In this document: piece after piece, positions 1 through 8,019 of the stretch
Position numbering within the stretch: the first letter of the stretch is position 1
Layout of the letters: every line of letters starts with the position of its first letter
Origin: Oceanospirillaceae bacterium
GTDB lineage: Bacteria > Pseudomonadota > Gammaproteobacteria > Pseudomonadales > Balneatricaceae
NCBI GenBank assembly: GCA_023954795.1
Contig: JAGSHA010000024.1
Coordinates: 1 to 17,509 of the forward strand
Reading direction: 5' to 3'
Length of the DNA stretch: 17,509 nt
Notes under the pieces: generated by a model
What the model was told of the DNA's origin: nothing
The model's input: only the letters and a program-made list of their open reading frames with translations
Databases searched by the model: none
Translations under genes and position numbers: made by a program

Positions 1-1214
1 CGAACAGCATCCTGAATACGTTTCGCAGCCTCGACCAGCAGAATATCACCCATATCATGGCCCAACGTATCGTTTACCTCTTTAAAACGATCCAGATCGA
101 GGAACATCAAAGCCATACGTTGACTGGCACGCGCGACCTTTTTCATCTCCTGAGCCATCCGATCACGCATCATATTACGGTTAGGCAGCCCCGTCAGCGC
201 ATCAAAGTTGGCCTGTTTCCATATCAACTCATCCGCTGCGCGTTTGTCCGTGATGTCACGGCTGATTCCCATCACTCCATACAACGTACCGTCAAGCCCA
301 TAGAACGGCGCCTTATACACATCCAGCACCACTTCACGGCCATCCGGGTAGTAGGACGTACATTCGTAGGATTGGGCTTCACCGGTAGACATAATTTCCA
401 GGTCCTTCTCCCGCACCAATTCAGCGACGTGTGGCGCAAATAACTGCAGATCATTTTTATCCCGCAGCTCGACTTCAGAGGAATCCGTAAACGCTTCAAA
501 TGCTTTGTTGCAGCTGACATATTGGCGATCATTATTTTTGACGAAAACCAGATCAGGAATGGCATCAATCAAACCACGCAACAGCCCACGTTCCCGATTC
601 AGCAACGCCTCGCTCTCACGCAACGCTTTCTCTGCCATACGCCGGTCGCGCTGACGCCGCAGTATCAACGCCATAAACAACGTACCAAATGGGAAAATGG
701 CAATGATAGGGGGTACAACTTTGGTAAAAATCGCGGCGTGTGTTTCAGCCGGCATGAGCAACAAACAAGCCGCAACGGTGAGCTCTACGACCAGACCAAA
801 CAGATAAAGACGCCACCAACTTAGTGACCATTCGAAACGATTAGAACAGTAACGCCATAACAACCCTACCGTAGAGGCAGAAAGAATAACCACCGATCCG
901 ACAATCGCGCCTCCCCCTCCCTGATACAAGCGAAAGGCAACGGTCATTACAACGGCAATCAGCGTGGTACGCCAACCAAAAAACAGGCCGCAAAGGCTCA
1001 ACAATACCCAGCGTGAGTCGAAAAAGATCCCGGGTTCCAATTCCCAGGGGGTGGACATAACCGCAATACCAATCGCCCCCACCAATACACCGGACAAACA
1101 GTCTCGCAATACGCGATTTGAAATACTGCGCAAGCCCAGAGTGTCATATATCACTCCCAACCCGAGCAATAGTATTGCGTTATTGAGGAGCGCCGAAAAA
1201 CTGGCTGTATCCAT
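1..1214 (-). CDS. Membrane PAS-GGDEF diguanylate cyclase, C-terminus cut by window edge
   Basis: This frame is open from an ATG at 1214 to the left edge, giving 404 visible residues. An in-frame TAG lies directly before the ATG, so the start is fixed, although the ribosome site is weak. Residues 1-185 are a multi-helix membrane region of the 5TM-5TMR_LYT type, with the hallmark EPGIFFDSRWV at 60-70 and a RLYQGGGG loop near 95-102. A short linker and a PAS domain (about 205-325, ending DITDKR) follow. A GGDEF domain then opens with FDALTGLPNR (337-346) and FLDLDRFKEVNDTLGHDMGD (371-390). The catalytic GGDEF motif itself lies outside the window, so cyclase activity cannot be confirmed, and an EAL domain could follow. 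The likely role is making c-di-GMP at the inner membrane in response to an unknown signal. It diverges from proV and is probably not co-regulated with it. Confidence 0.9.
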   Translation of the reverse strand, partial: MDTASFSALLNNAILLLGLGVIYDTLGLRSISNRVLRDCLSGVLVGAIGIAVMSTPWELEPGIFFDSRWVLLSLCGLFFGWRTTLIAVVMTVAFRLYQGGGGAIVGSVVILSASTVGLLWRYCSNRFEWSLSWWRLYLFGLVVELTVAACLLLMPAETHAAIFTKVVPPIIAIFPFGTLFMALILRRQRDRRMAEKALRESEALLNRERGLLRGLIDAIPDLVFVKNNDRQYVSCNKAFEAFTDSSEVELRDKNDLQLFAPHVAELVREKDLEIMSTGEAQSYECTSYYPDGREVVLDVYKAPFYGLDGTLYGVMGISRDITDKRAADELIWKQANFDALTGLPNRNMMRDRMAQEMKKVARASQRMALMFLDLDRFKEVNDTLGHDMGDILLVEAAKRIQDAV

Positions 1215-1838
1215 CTACTTCAATTCCAAAGCCATCAACTGGCAAAAAGGTAGGCAATTCGTTGATCACACAAGTGTTTAGCATGGATGATCCTAAAAAT
1301 GTAGAGGATTTACTACTAATTGCTGGGGCTCAAACCAAATATTGTATGAAGATTCCGGTTTCACAGCTGTTATCACTCCAATGGAGCAGTACAACCTATT
1401 GATCCATGTGGCATTTATCTATCACGCATCTAAAAATTAGTTTATGATTCTAAACAAATTTAGTTATAAGCATGAAGTATCTAGTCGAATGCTATTCACC
1501 TACCCTATCAAGTCACACCGCCTATGTGCGCTGAATATCGGCAAGTATTGGCCCGGACCAGCACACTAACGCATACCTTTTTCGTATGAGTAGCGCTTCA
1601 GATACTTCGCATAAGCAAAGCATCTATCGAAATATTATTTTGAGTATCGATATATTTTTCCAAACGATCTATTTTGATTGCATCATGGATCAGAACCCTC
1701 AAGACGATGCAGACTTCGCAGACTAAAAATTTCTGCGCTCTGTCTTCTAGCAACACACTATGCTCCAACTGTGTAATTTGCGGAGACATTGATTCAACGC
1801 CTAAACGCATCTTATGAGAAAGGAACTTCAGGAAAATC
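1215..1838. other. 624-base divergent intergenic region upstream of proV
   Basis: This gap separates the divergent membrane PAS-GGDEF gene and proV. It is AT-rich in the middle and holds an imperfect palindrome at 1434-1461. The only plus-strand reading frame I noticed (1283-1402, 39 codons) has no ribosome site. Near proV, a TTGATT at 1789 and TATGAG at 1813 could form a weak promoter with an 18-base spacer, but the leader would be very short. Osmotic regulation of proU in enterobacteria relies on long AT-rich upstream DNA, so the length may matter; that is inference. I see no tRNA, IS or clear terminator here. Confidence 0.6.
1434..1461. promoter_or_regulatory. Imperfect palindrome, possible operator upstream of proV
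   Basis: The arms AATTAGTTTA (1435-1444) and TAAACAAATT (1451-1460) are inverted repeats with one mismatch, separated by TGATTC. One more A/T pair flanks them. The site lies about 380 bases before proV and 220 before the divergent gene. Its shape suits a dimeric MarR-type or other helix-turn-helix regulator, but the region is AT-rich and chance is a real possibility. Confidence 0.25.
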
Positions 1839-3044
1839 ATGACAGTAAAATTAAGCATAAAAGACGTCTGCAAGATCTTCGGCGAGGACAGCCGCAAGTC
1901 TTTAGAGATGTTGCGTAACGGCAGCAACAAGGAAGAGATTCTTGCCGCTACCGGTCAGAATGTTGGTGTAAATAATGCCTCCTTTGATATCCATGAAGGT
2001 GAAATATTCGTCATCATGGGCCTATCCGGTTCTGGGAAATCAACATTGGTGCGCATGCTTAACCGATTGATCGAACCCACAGCGGGAGAGATTCTTCTAA
2101 ACAACGTTGATATTGCCAAACTCAGCAACGACGAGCTGATTCAGGTACGCCGAAACTCTATCAGTATGGTTTTCCAGTCTTTCGCTTTGATGCCTCATAT
2201 GAGCGTACTGGAAAATGTATGTTTTGGTTTAGAACTGTCCGGCACCAACAAAGACCAGCGCGAAGAACGTGCTCTGGAAGCTTTACGCCAGGTAGGACTT
2301 GATGCTTACAGCAACAGCTATCCGGATGAACTGTCCGGTGGTATGCAGCAGCGCGTCGGGCTCGCACGCGCATTGGCAAACGATCCTGAAGTATTGCTAA
2401 TGGACGAAGCCTTCTCTGCGCTTGACCCACTGATTCGCACCGAAATGCAGGACGAACTGGTTAAGCTTCAAGCTGACCAGAAACGGACCATCGTGTTTAT
2501 CTCTCATGACTTGGATGAGGCCATGCGTATTGGTGATCGTATCGCGATCATGGAAGGTGGCCGTGTCGTTCAGGTTGGGACACCCGATGAAATTCTTAAG
2601 AACCCTGCCGATGATTATGTCCGCGCGTTCTTCCGCGACGTGGACGTGAGCAACGTCCTGACTGCTGGCGACATCGCAACCAAGCACCAGGTTACGATTA
2701 TCGAGAAAGAAACCTCAGGCGTGCGTTCGGCGATCAAACGCCTGAGCGACTATGACCGAAATTGGGGTTATGTACTGGGCAAGAATAAAACATTTTCGGG
2801 CATTGTCACCCCAGAAAGCCTTCAAAATCAGTGCGAGAATGAAGGTTCAATCGCTGCGGCCATGCTAAGCGATGTCAGAACAATCAAAGCGACTGAAAGC
2901 CTGAACGATATTATCAGCACTGTCGCTTCCACGCCTTATGGCTTGCCTGTCATTAATGACGAAGGCATTTATCTGGGCGTCATTACTCGCGCGCACTTGC
3001 TCAACACACTGGATTCAGAAGGAGTCGTTACTCATGGCGGATAA
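1839..3044 (+). CDS. proV: Glycine betaine/proline betaine ABC transporter ATPase ProV
   Basis: This 401-residue protein is the energising ATPase of the ProU importer, which takes up glycine betaine, proline betaine and related osmoprotectants under osmotic stress. It has the long N-terminal extension usual for ProV, a Walker A motif GLSGSGKST at 61-69, a Q-loop near 113, the ABC signature LSGGMQQR (165-172), Walker B VLLMDE (185-190) and an H-loop in FISHDLDEAMR. The C-terminus (about 270-401) is a tandem CBS region, which senses ionic strength in related OpuA-type transporters. Length and sequence closely follow E. coli ProV. AGGA at 1830-1833 gives a ribosome site 5 bases before the ATG. 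It is the first gene of proV-proW-proX and overlaps proW by 11 bases. Confidence 0.97.
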   Translation: MTVKLSIKDVCKIFGEDSRKSLEMLRNGSNKEEILAATGQNVGVNNASFDIHEGEIFVIMGLSGSGKSTLVRMLNRLIEPTAGEILLNNVDIAKLSNDELIQVRRNSISMVFQSFALMPHMSVLENVCFGLELSGTNKDQREERALEALRQVGLDAYSNSYPDELSGGMQQRVGLARALANDPEVLLMDEAFSALDPLIRTEMQDELVKLQADQKRTIVFISHDLDEAMRIGDRIAIMEGGRVVQVGTPDEILKNPADDYVRAFFRDVDVSNVLTAGDIATKHQVTIIEKETSGVRSAIKRLSDYDRNWGYVLGKNKTFSGIVTPESLQNQCENEGSIAAAMLSDVRTIKATESLNDIISTVASTPYGLPVINDEGIYLGVITRAHLLNTLDSEGVVTHGG

Positions 3045-4143
3045 TCCTTGGGCTACAGCAGCCGACAGCACAGCGGACACCTCATCAACGACCTCCGCAA
3101 ACGAAACAACGGCACAAGCTGACCCAGCTAATCCGTGGGGCACGCAAACTGAAGATAGCACCTCCGATGCGGCAAACGCTTGGAATACCGCACCTGCTGA
3201 AGAAGCAACGGATAAAGGCACAGACTGGCTAAGCAGCGCACAGCCTGAAGTGGAAGACCAATCGATTGACTGGATGCACCCGTTTCAAGAAGCGGTCATC
3301 CCACTGGATACATGGGTCGACAGTGCTCTAATGTCACTGGTCGATAACTTTCGTCCGGTCTTCCAATCCATTCGAGTGCCCATTGACGCAACACTGACTG
3401 GCGTTGAGTCTTTACTGCAAGCGACACCAGACTTTCTGATTATCGCGCTGTTTGCTTTGATGGCGCTGAAAGCGTCTGGTCGCGGCCTGGCGATCGCTAC
3501 GGTGCTGTCGCTGGCAACCGTTGGCTTTATCGGCGCATGGCAAGAAGCGATGGTTACCCTGTCGCTGGTGATTACCTCCGTATTCTTCTGCGTACTCATT
3601 GGACTGCCTACAGGAATCTGGCTATCACGCAGCGACACAGCATTGCGTATATTCCGACCGGTCCTGGATGCCATGCAAACAACCCCGGCATTTGTCTATC
3701 TGGTACCGATTGTTATGTTGTTTGGTATCGGCAACGTTCCCGGTGTCGTGGTAACAATTATTTTCGCCCTACCCCCTCTCATTCGGTTGACCAACCTGGG
3801 TATTCGCCAGGTACCAGAAGACCTGATCGAAGCTGCAACCTCGTTTGGTGCCAACAAAAGCCAGCTGCTGTTCCGTGTTCAGCTACCACTGGCCATGCCA
3901 ACCATTATGGCGGGCATTAACCAAACCTTGATGCTGACCTTATCAATGGTCGTAATCGCCTCAATGATCGCCGTAGGGGGTCTGGGACAAATGGTATTAC
4001 GCGGCATTGGCCGTCTGGATATGGGCCTGGCTGCCGTCGGCGGACTGGGTATTGTCCTGCTGGCGATCATCCTCGACCGCCTGACACAATCTTTGGGTGA
4101 GCAACAAAAACGTCGTCGCTCTAAAAATAAAAGTACCCAATAA
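3034..4143 (+). CDS. proW: Glycine betaine/proline betaine ABC transporter permease ProW
   Basis: This 369-residue inner-membrane permease forms the channel of the ProU importer. I chose the ATG at 3034 because AAGGAG at 3019-3024 sits 9 bases upstream and because the protein then begins MADNPW, matching E. coli ProW. The frame stays open further upstream inside proV, but those 32 residues are not ProW-like. The N-terminal 90 residues are a cytoplasmic, acidic, Ser/Thr-rich tail with recurring NPW, NAW and DWL/DWM motifs, as in E. coli. The membrane domain follows from about residue 125. It contains the binding-protein-dependent permease loop (EAATSFGANKSQLLFRVQLP region), which docks with ProV. 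The start lies inside the end of proV, suggesting translational coupling. Confidence 0.96.
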   Translation: MADNPWATAADSTADTSSTTSANETTAQADPANPWGTQTEDSTSDAANAWNTAPAEEATDKGTDWLSSAQPEVEDQSIDWMHPFQEAVIPLDTWVDSALMSLVDNFRPVFQSIRVPIDATLTGVESLLQATPDFLIIALFALMALKASGRGLAIATVLSLATVGFIGAWQEAMVTLSLVITSVFFCVLIGLPTGIWLSRSDTALRIFRPVLDAMQTTPAFVYLVPIVMLFGIGNVPGVVVTIIFALPPLIRLTNLGIRQVPEDLIEAATSFGANKSQLLFRVQLPLAMPTIMAGINQTLMLTLSMVVIASMIAVGGLGQMVLRGIGRLDMGLAAVGGLGIVLLAIILDRLTQSLGEQQKRRRSKNKSTQ

Positions 4144-4186
4144 ATTAACTTCACCGACTCATCGGCAAAACAACAATGGAGATCAC

Positions 4187-5194
4187 ATGTTGTTCAAAAA
4201 TAAAAAACTGACCGCTGCACTCGCAATCGGCGCCCTGACAATGACCAGTCATGCATTTGCTGAAGATATGCCGGGCAAAGGTATTGAAGTACAGCCAATC
4301 AAATCCTCTATCGCCGAAGAAACGTTCCAGACCGTCCTAGTGATGCGTGCACTGGAATCACTCGGCTACGATGTAAAGCCTATCAAGGAAGTTGAGTACG
4401 CAACTGGACACGTTGCACTGTCTAACGGCGACGCAACTTTTATGGCCGACCACTGGGATCCAATGCACACAGATTTTTACGCTAACGCGGGTGGTGATGA
4501 AAAACTGTTCCGTAAGGGCGTATATTCTGGCGGCGCACTGCAGGGCTACCTGATTGATAAAGCAACCGCTGACAAATACGGCATCAAGAATATTCAGCAG
4601 CTAAAAGATCCTAAGCTGGCTAAATTGTTTGATTCTAATGGCGATGGCAAAGCAGACCTGTCCGGTTGTAACCCTGGCTGGGGTTGTGAAAAGGTTATCG
4701 AACATCAGCTTGATGAATTCGGTCTGCGTGACACAGTAACCCACAATCAGGGCTCCTACTCTGCAATTATCGCTGATACGATCACCCGCCAGAAAAATGG
4801 AAAGCCTGTTCTCTACTACACTTGGACACCTTACTGGGTTAGTGGCGTAATGGTTCCGGGTAAAGATGTTACTTGGCTGCAAGTACCCTATTCATCCCTT
4901 CCGGGTGGCATGGCTGGCATGAGCACTGAACTGCCAGACGGTTCCAACTACGGCTTCCAGGTCAACAACCAGCGTATCGTTGCAAACCTGAAATTTGCAC
5001 AGGCAAACCCTGCAGCCGCAACCCTGTTTGAGATCATGAAGCTACCTGCAAACGATATCTCTGCGCAAAACCGTCGCATGCGCGATGGCGAAAAAAGTGC
5101 ACGTGAAATTGAACGTCACGCGGATGGCTGGATTAGCGCACACCAGAAAACATTTAACGGCTGGGTAGAACAAGCCCGTCAAGCTGCTAAATAA
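4187..5194 (+). CDS. proX: Periplasmic glycine betaine-binding protein ProX
   Basis: This 335-residue protein is the periplasmic substrate receptor that delivers betaines to ProW. A signal peptide is clear: basic MLFKNKK, a hydrophobic core, and AFA|ED cleavage after residue 25. Trp-rich segments HWDPM, NPGWGC and TWTPYW are in the places where E. coli ProX uses three tryptophans to cage the quaternary ammonium group. The two cysteines of GCNPGWGC correspond to the E. coli ProX disulfide. The ATG at 4187 is chosen because GGAG at 4178-4181 precedes it and the signal peptide starts there; an in-frame upstream start at 4097 would overlap proW and destroy the signal. It is the third gene of the operon, 43 bases after proW, and is followed by a strong hairpin. 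Confidence 0.96.
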   Translation: MLFKNKKLTAALAIGALTMTSHAFAEDMPGKGIEVQPIKSSIAEETFQTVLVMRALESLGYDVKPIKEVEYATGHVALSNGDATFMADHWDPMHTDFYANAGGDEKLFRKGVYSGGALQGYLIDKATADKYGIKNIQQLKDPKLAKLFDSNGDGKADLSGCNPGWGCEKVIEHQLDEFGLRDTVTHNQGSYSAIIADTITRQKNGKPVLYYTWTPYWVSGVMVPGKDVTWLQVPYSSLPGGMAGMSTELPDGSNYGFQVNNQRIVANLKFAQANPAAATLFEIMKLPANDISAQNRRMRDGEKSAREIERHADGWISAHQKTFNGWVEQARQAAK

Positions 5195-5206
5195 CACGAA
5201 AAACTC

Positions 5207-5230
5207 ATAGTGCCCCGACCGGGGCACTAT
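5207..5230 (+). terminator. Hairpin terminator after proX
   Basis: ATAGTGCCCC (5207-5216) and GGGGCACTAT (5221-5230) form a perfect 10-bp stem with a GACC loop, 12 bases after the proX stop. The plus-strand T-tract is poor (TCCACTTT). On the minus strand the stem is followed by GAGTTTTT, so it may also stop transcription from the right. It marks the end of the proVWX transcript. Confidence 0.75.
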
Positions 5231-5370
5231 TCCACTTTCCAAATATTCCAACCAGACACGCTTTGCCAGTGATGCCTTTCATATGCCTCGGTGAAACCTA
5301 CTATCCGCAGACTATCGCAGCATCAACTTGATACAACGCGGCGCTATCTTGCTTCCCTACGGACTAAACA

Positions 5371-5889
5371 ATGGAACAAAGCCAACAGGTTCTAGTGTTG
5401 CTACGGCAGATTATTCGAGCAACCGATCTGCATGATAAACACATCAGCCGCAGCACTGGCCTGACACCCCCCCAATTGCTCACCATAAAGACGTTGCGAG
5501 AGCAGGCACCTATGATCGCAGGCAATTTGGCGAAAGAGATGGGGCTGGCACAGGCGACCGTTACCAGCATTCTTGATCGATTAGAGAAGAAAGGCTATAT
5601 CTCGCGCGCGCGCGGCACGGAGGATAAAAGGAAGGTATGGATCGATTTAACCGAGCCTGGACTGGAAATACTAAAAGGCTCCCCCACAACGCAGCAGGAT
5701 ACGTTTGTACGCCAGTTTGACGATATGAACACGTGGGAACAGTCGATGATCGTTGCATCCCTTGAGCGCATCGCTCACATACTGAACGCTCAACATATAG
5801 ATGCTGCACCACTGCTCGATATCGGCCAGCTGGACCGCACACTACGTACGGATGTACCAGCTTATCTGGACGAAAAGAAAGACTCCTGA
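5371..5889 (+). CDS. MarR-family transcriptional regulator, possible osmolyte regulator
   Basis: This 172-residue protein has the MarR winged-helix fold. An N-terminal dimerisation helix is followed by GLTPPQLLTIKTL, the recognition region LAKEMGLAQATVTSILDRLE (about 49-68), and the wing KKGYISRARGTEDKRKVWIDLT with the conserved DxRxxxxxLT pattern present as DKRKVWIDLT. The length is longer than a minimal MarR (about 140) because of a C-terminal tail of about 30 residues. The general pattern, and its position just downstream of proVWX, resemble the EctR/CosR-type MarR regulators that control ectoine and betaine genes in halophilic methylotrophs and vibrios. That assignment is inference. It is separated from proX by a terminator, so it is likely transcribed on its own. 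The ribosome site before the ATG is weak. It converges with the kinase at 5894, only 4 bases away. Confidence 0.88.
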   Translation: MEQSQQVLVLLRQIIRATDLHDKHISRSTGLTPPQLLTIKTLREQAPMIAGNLAKEMGLAQATVTSILDRLEKKGYISRARGTEDKRKVWIDLTEPGLEILKGSPTTQQDTFVRQFDDMNTWEQSMIVASLERIAHILNAQHIDAAPLLDIGQLDRTLRTDVPAYLDEKKDS

Positions 5890-5904
5890 GGATCTATACC
5901 TCAG
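5886..5904. terminator. Small hairpin between convergent genes
   Basis: CTGAGG (5886-5891) and CCTCAG (5899-5904) form a perfect 6-bp stem with a 7-base loop. The stem and loop contain the stop codons of both the MarR gene and the convergent kinase gene. There is no T-run on either side, so it is at best a weak bidirectional terminator. Confidence 0.3.
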
Positions 5905-6886
5905 AGCCCCCCGCTACCTCTGAGCATGCTGCGCGCTTAGCAGACAACACCGGCAACTCAATATCAAACACAGAACCACGGCCTTCCTCGCTGTGCACAT
6001 TGATCTTACCGCCGTGTTCTTTAATAATCCCATAGGCTATGGCTAGTCCCATGCCGGTGCCCTGCCCAATCGCTTTCGTTGTATAAAACGGAACAAATAT
6101 CTCTTTTATAACCTCAGGTGGCATCCCACATCCATTGTCAGCGATCCGGATATGAATAACGTCATCACGCACACTGGAAGAAACCTTAAGAATCGGCTTA
6201 CTGCTGTCAGCCAATGCGTGTTTGGCATTTACAATCAGATTGAGAAAAACCTGATTCAGCTGATTTGGGTTACAAATAATATTAGGTAATGGCTGTAAAT
6301 CGAGCTTCAACGTCACAGAATTTTTCAACTCTGCATTGAGCAGTTTCAGTGTACTGTTCACACCTTCAAGCAGGTCAGCCTCTACGTAATCACTACCTTG
6401 AGTACGCGAGAAGCTGCGCAAGTTTTGCACAATCTCTTTAACACGCTGAATCCCTTCAACCGTGTCATCGATGAGACCTGACATATCTTCACCTAGAAAC
6501 TCTAGATCTTCCTTTTCCATCAACTGTTCCAACTCTTCCCTGAATTGCTGGGGCATACTGGAATCAGTGACGCAGGCCTGATTAAACTTCAGAAGCTGCA
6601 TAAATGCTTTTTTGTAAACAGGCAAGCTTTCCAAATTACTCAGAACAAACGCCAAAGGGTTATTAATTTCATGCGCCACCCCTGCTGACAACGTCCCCAA
6701 CGTCGCCAACTTTTCATTCTGCATGGTTAACGCTTGCTGTTGCTTTAATTTCTTGTAACTTTCTTCAAGCTTTTGATTTTTAAGATAAAGCTCGCGCGCT
6801 TTATCCTCCAATAGTTGCTCAGCCTTAAGCCGCGCATTTCTCTCACGCGCATACGCAACTTCATAAGGGTTATCGCTGTTAGTCAT
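5894..6886 (-). CDS. hnoK: Soluble H-NOX-associated histidine kinase (HnoK)
   Basis: This 330-residue cytoplasmic sensor kinase has no membrane segment and no sensory domain of its own. Residues 8-60 are a charged coiled coil. The H-box AGVAHEINNPLAF places the phospho-accepting histidine at H72. A dimerisation/phosphotransfer helical region runs to about 165. The HATPase domain has an N-box (LNLIVNAKHAL, about 215-225), a G1 box DNGCGM at 250-255 and a G2 box GQGTGMGLA at 274-282, all intact. It overlaps the H-NOX gene by 8 bases, which is the classic H-NOX/HnoK arrangement. In Shewanella and Vibrio, NO-bound H-NOX inhibits autophosphorylation of the partner kinase. Likely targets here are the receiver proteins at 8020-9366, 7512-8009, 9959-11986 and 12001-13128. 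Confidence 0.92.
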   Translation of the reverse strand: MTNSDNPYEVAYARERNARLKAEQLLEDKARELYLKNQKLEESYKKLKQQQALTMQNEKLATLGTLSAGVAHEINNPLAFVLSNLESLPVYKKAFMQLLKFNQACVTDSSMPQQFREELEQLMEKEDLEFLGEDMSGLIDDTVEGIQRVKEIVQNLRSFSRTQGSDYVEADLLEGVNSTLKLLNAELKNSVTLKLDLQPLPNIICNPNQLNQVFLNLIVNAKHALADSSKPILKVSSSVRDDVIHIRIADNGCGMPPEVIKEIFVPFYTTKAIGQGTGMGLAIAYGIIKEHGGKINVHSEEGRGSVFDIELPVLSAKRAACSEVAGGSEV

Positions 6887-7424
6887 GGTTAAACCTAATC
6901 ACCAGATCGCAGTGATCTGACCCTTTGTGCATACACACGGGATGATCAATCTCAATCGGTGTCTTGTAATACTCTGATGCCCCTCTTACAAGGCCCTCAG
7001 CCAAAACACAGAGTTTACGTGGAGACGTATAATGCATAATAAGCTGATCATCACGACTTTCATCGTAAGAAAACGTTGGCAGGCTGGGGCTTTCGTAGAG
7101 TTTCCGCACTTCAATATGAATCACCGACTCCACACTGATCAAAAAATCCCGCAGGTTATCTGACTGATCCAGAAACACCGGATACCTTTCTGCGAGCTGA
7201 TGAAACATATACACCCCAAAAGCGCCAACAACCTCTCCCATCGGCATCTCCAGTTTTGCGGCTACGGACTCAACAAGGCCAAATAACTCCTCATCAGGAT
7301 AACTCTCACCGGCGGTATAGATACCCGTTGCGGAAGCCTGCTCTTCTAAAACATCATTCCAGGTTTGCATCCCACATTTATTGATGACCATATCTTCAAG
7401 CACATTGAAAACAACACCTTTCAT
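6879..7424 (-). CDS. hnoX: H-NOX heme nitric-oxide sensor
   Basis: This 181-residue protein is a stand-alone H-NOX domain, about the usual length, beginning MKGVVFN. The proximal heme-ligating histidine is H103 (VIHIEV). P116 is at the heme-distorting position, and the propionate-binding YxSxR motif is Y132, S134, R136. The residue matching the distal tyrosine of O2-binding H-NOX is L141, so the pocket should favour NO (and CO) over O2. C139, H161, C164 and C172 occupy the structural zinc site of facultative-anaerobe H-NOX proteins. I chose the ATG at 7424 over a GTG one codon earlier because the family starts MKG; AAGGAG (7433-7438) lies 8 bases upstream. It overlaps the kinase gene, whose activity it presumably controls. 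The gap of 87 bases to the preceding receiver gene may hold a separate promoter. Confidence 0.96.
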   Translation of the reverse strand: MKGVVFNVLEDMVINKCGMQTWNDVLEEQASATGIYTAGESYPDEELFGLVESVAAKLEMPMGEVVGAFGVYMFHQLAERYPVFLDQSDNLRDFLISVESVIHIEVRKLYESPSLPTFSYDESRDDQLIMHYTSPRKLCVLAEGLVRGASEYYKTPIEIDHPVCMHKGSDHCDLVIRFNHD

Positions 7425-7511
7425 CACCTGATCTCCTTAAGTAAAAAGACGATACATCTTTCTACATGACTATTGCGCTCAGCCACCTAGAATGGGCCAA
7501 ATTGATCCGGG

Positions 7512-8009
7512 TTACTTATCGCTATCTGTTTTCAGTGTAAAGCTAGGATCAATTTTATTTAGCAGCGTGTTATACCAAACCCCAAACTCTTGCGCTGACA
7601 TCATATCCTTATTGTGCATGTACTCTGCTCTCAGTATCAGCCGGAAGTATTCCAATCCTGAATTCAATTCACCGAGTAACCGGCTGCTATCCCATGGTTT
7701 TTGCATAAAACAATGGACACCAACCGACGCTACAGCCTGAACAATGTCAGCCCGCGAAGCACAAGCACTCAGCATTATTTTATAGGACACTGGCTGGATT
7801 TCTTCCAGAGATTGGAGAAATTCAATGCCAGTCATCCGAGGCATTCGAAAGTCAGTAATCACCAAAGGAACAATACGATGACGGGCAAACTCCAACGCAT
7901 CCGATGGGTTTACAAATGTGATGACCTGCCACCCACTGCGCACTAACATTCGCTGTAACGCGTTTAGTACCTGTGTTTCGTCATCGATGATCATCACGGT
8001 CTTAATCAT
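7512..8009 (-). CDS. Response regulator, single receiver domain with short C-terminal extension
   Basis: This 165-residue protein is a CheY-like receiver. The acidic pair is D9/D10 (IIDDE), the phospho-acceptor D53 (VITDFRMP), the switch Ser S81 and the Lys K104 (MQKPW), all intact. After about residue 125 there is a 40-residue mostly helical tail that I do not recognise as DNA-binding or enzymatic. I chose the ATG at 8009 because it starts the receiver directly, follows the upstream stop by 10 bases and has GAGG 8 bases upstream; the frame extends back to an ATG at 8072 inside the previous gene. It is probably a phosphate sink or carrier fed by the H-NOX kinase. HnoC fills the corresponding slot in Shewanella, but no helix-turn-helix is evident here. 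Confidence 0.9.
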   Translation of the reverse strand: MIKTVMIIDDETQVLNALQRMLVRSGWQVITFVNPSDALEFARHRIVPLVITDFRMPRMTGIEFLQSLEEIQPVSYKIMLSACASRADIVQAVASVGVHCFMQKPWDSSRLLGELNSGLEYFRLILRAEYMHNKDMMSAQEFGVWYNTLLNKIDPSFTLKTDSDK

Positions 8010-8019
8010 TTCATTAACC

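Noticed and set aside
1283..1402. 39-codon plus-strand ORF in the proV upstream gap
   Set aside because: No ribosome site, no recognisable sequence, and short enough to occur by chance.
1598..1930. 110-residue minus-strand ORF overlapping the start of proV
   Set aside because: Overlaps the real proV start in antisense, has no ribosome site that I can defend and no family resemblance.
2938..3033. N-terminal extension of ProW
   Set aside because: Lies inside proV; the strong ribosome site and ProW homology both place the start at 3034.
3285..3674. 129-residue antisense ORF within proW
   Set aside because: Mirror frame of a well-supported coding region; its sequence has no family pattern.
4097..4186. 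N-terminal extension of ProX
   Set aside because: Would overlap proW and bury a clear signal peptide; the start at 4187 has its own GGAG.
7425..7511. Possible sigma-54 promoter before H-NOX (TGGCTGAG near 7480)
   Set aside because: The spacing and the GC element do not match the TGGCAC-N5-TTGC consensus.
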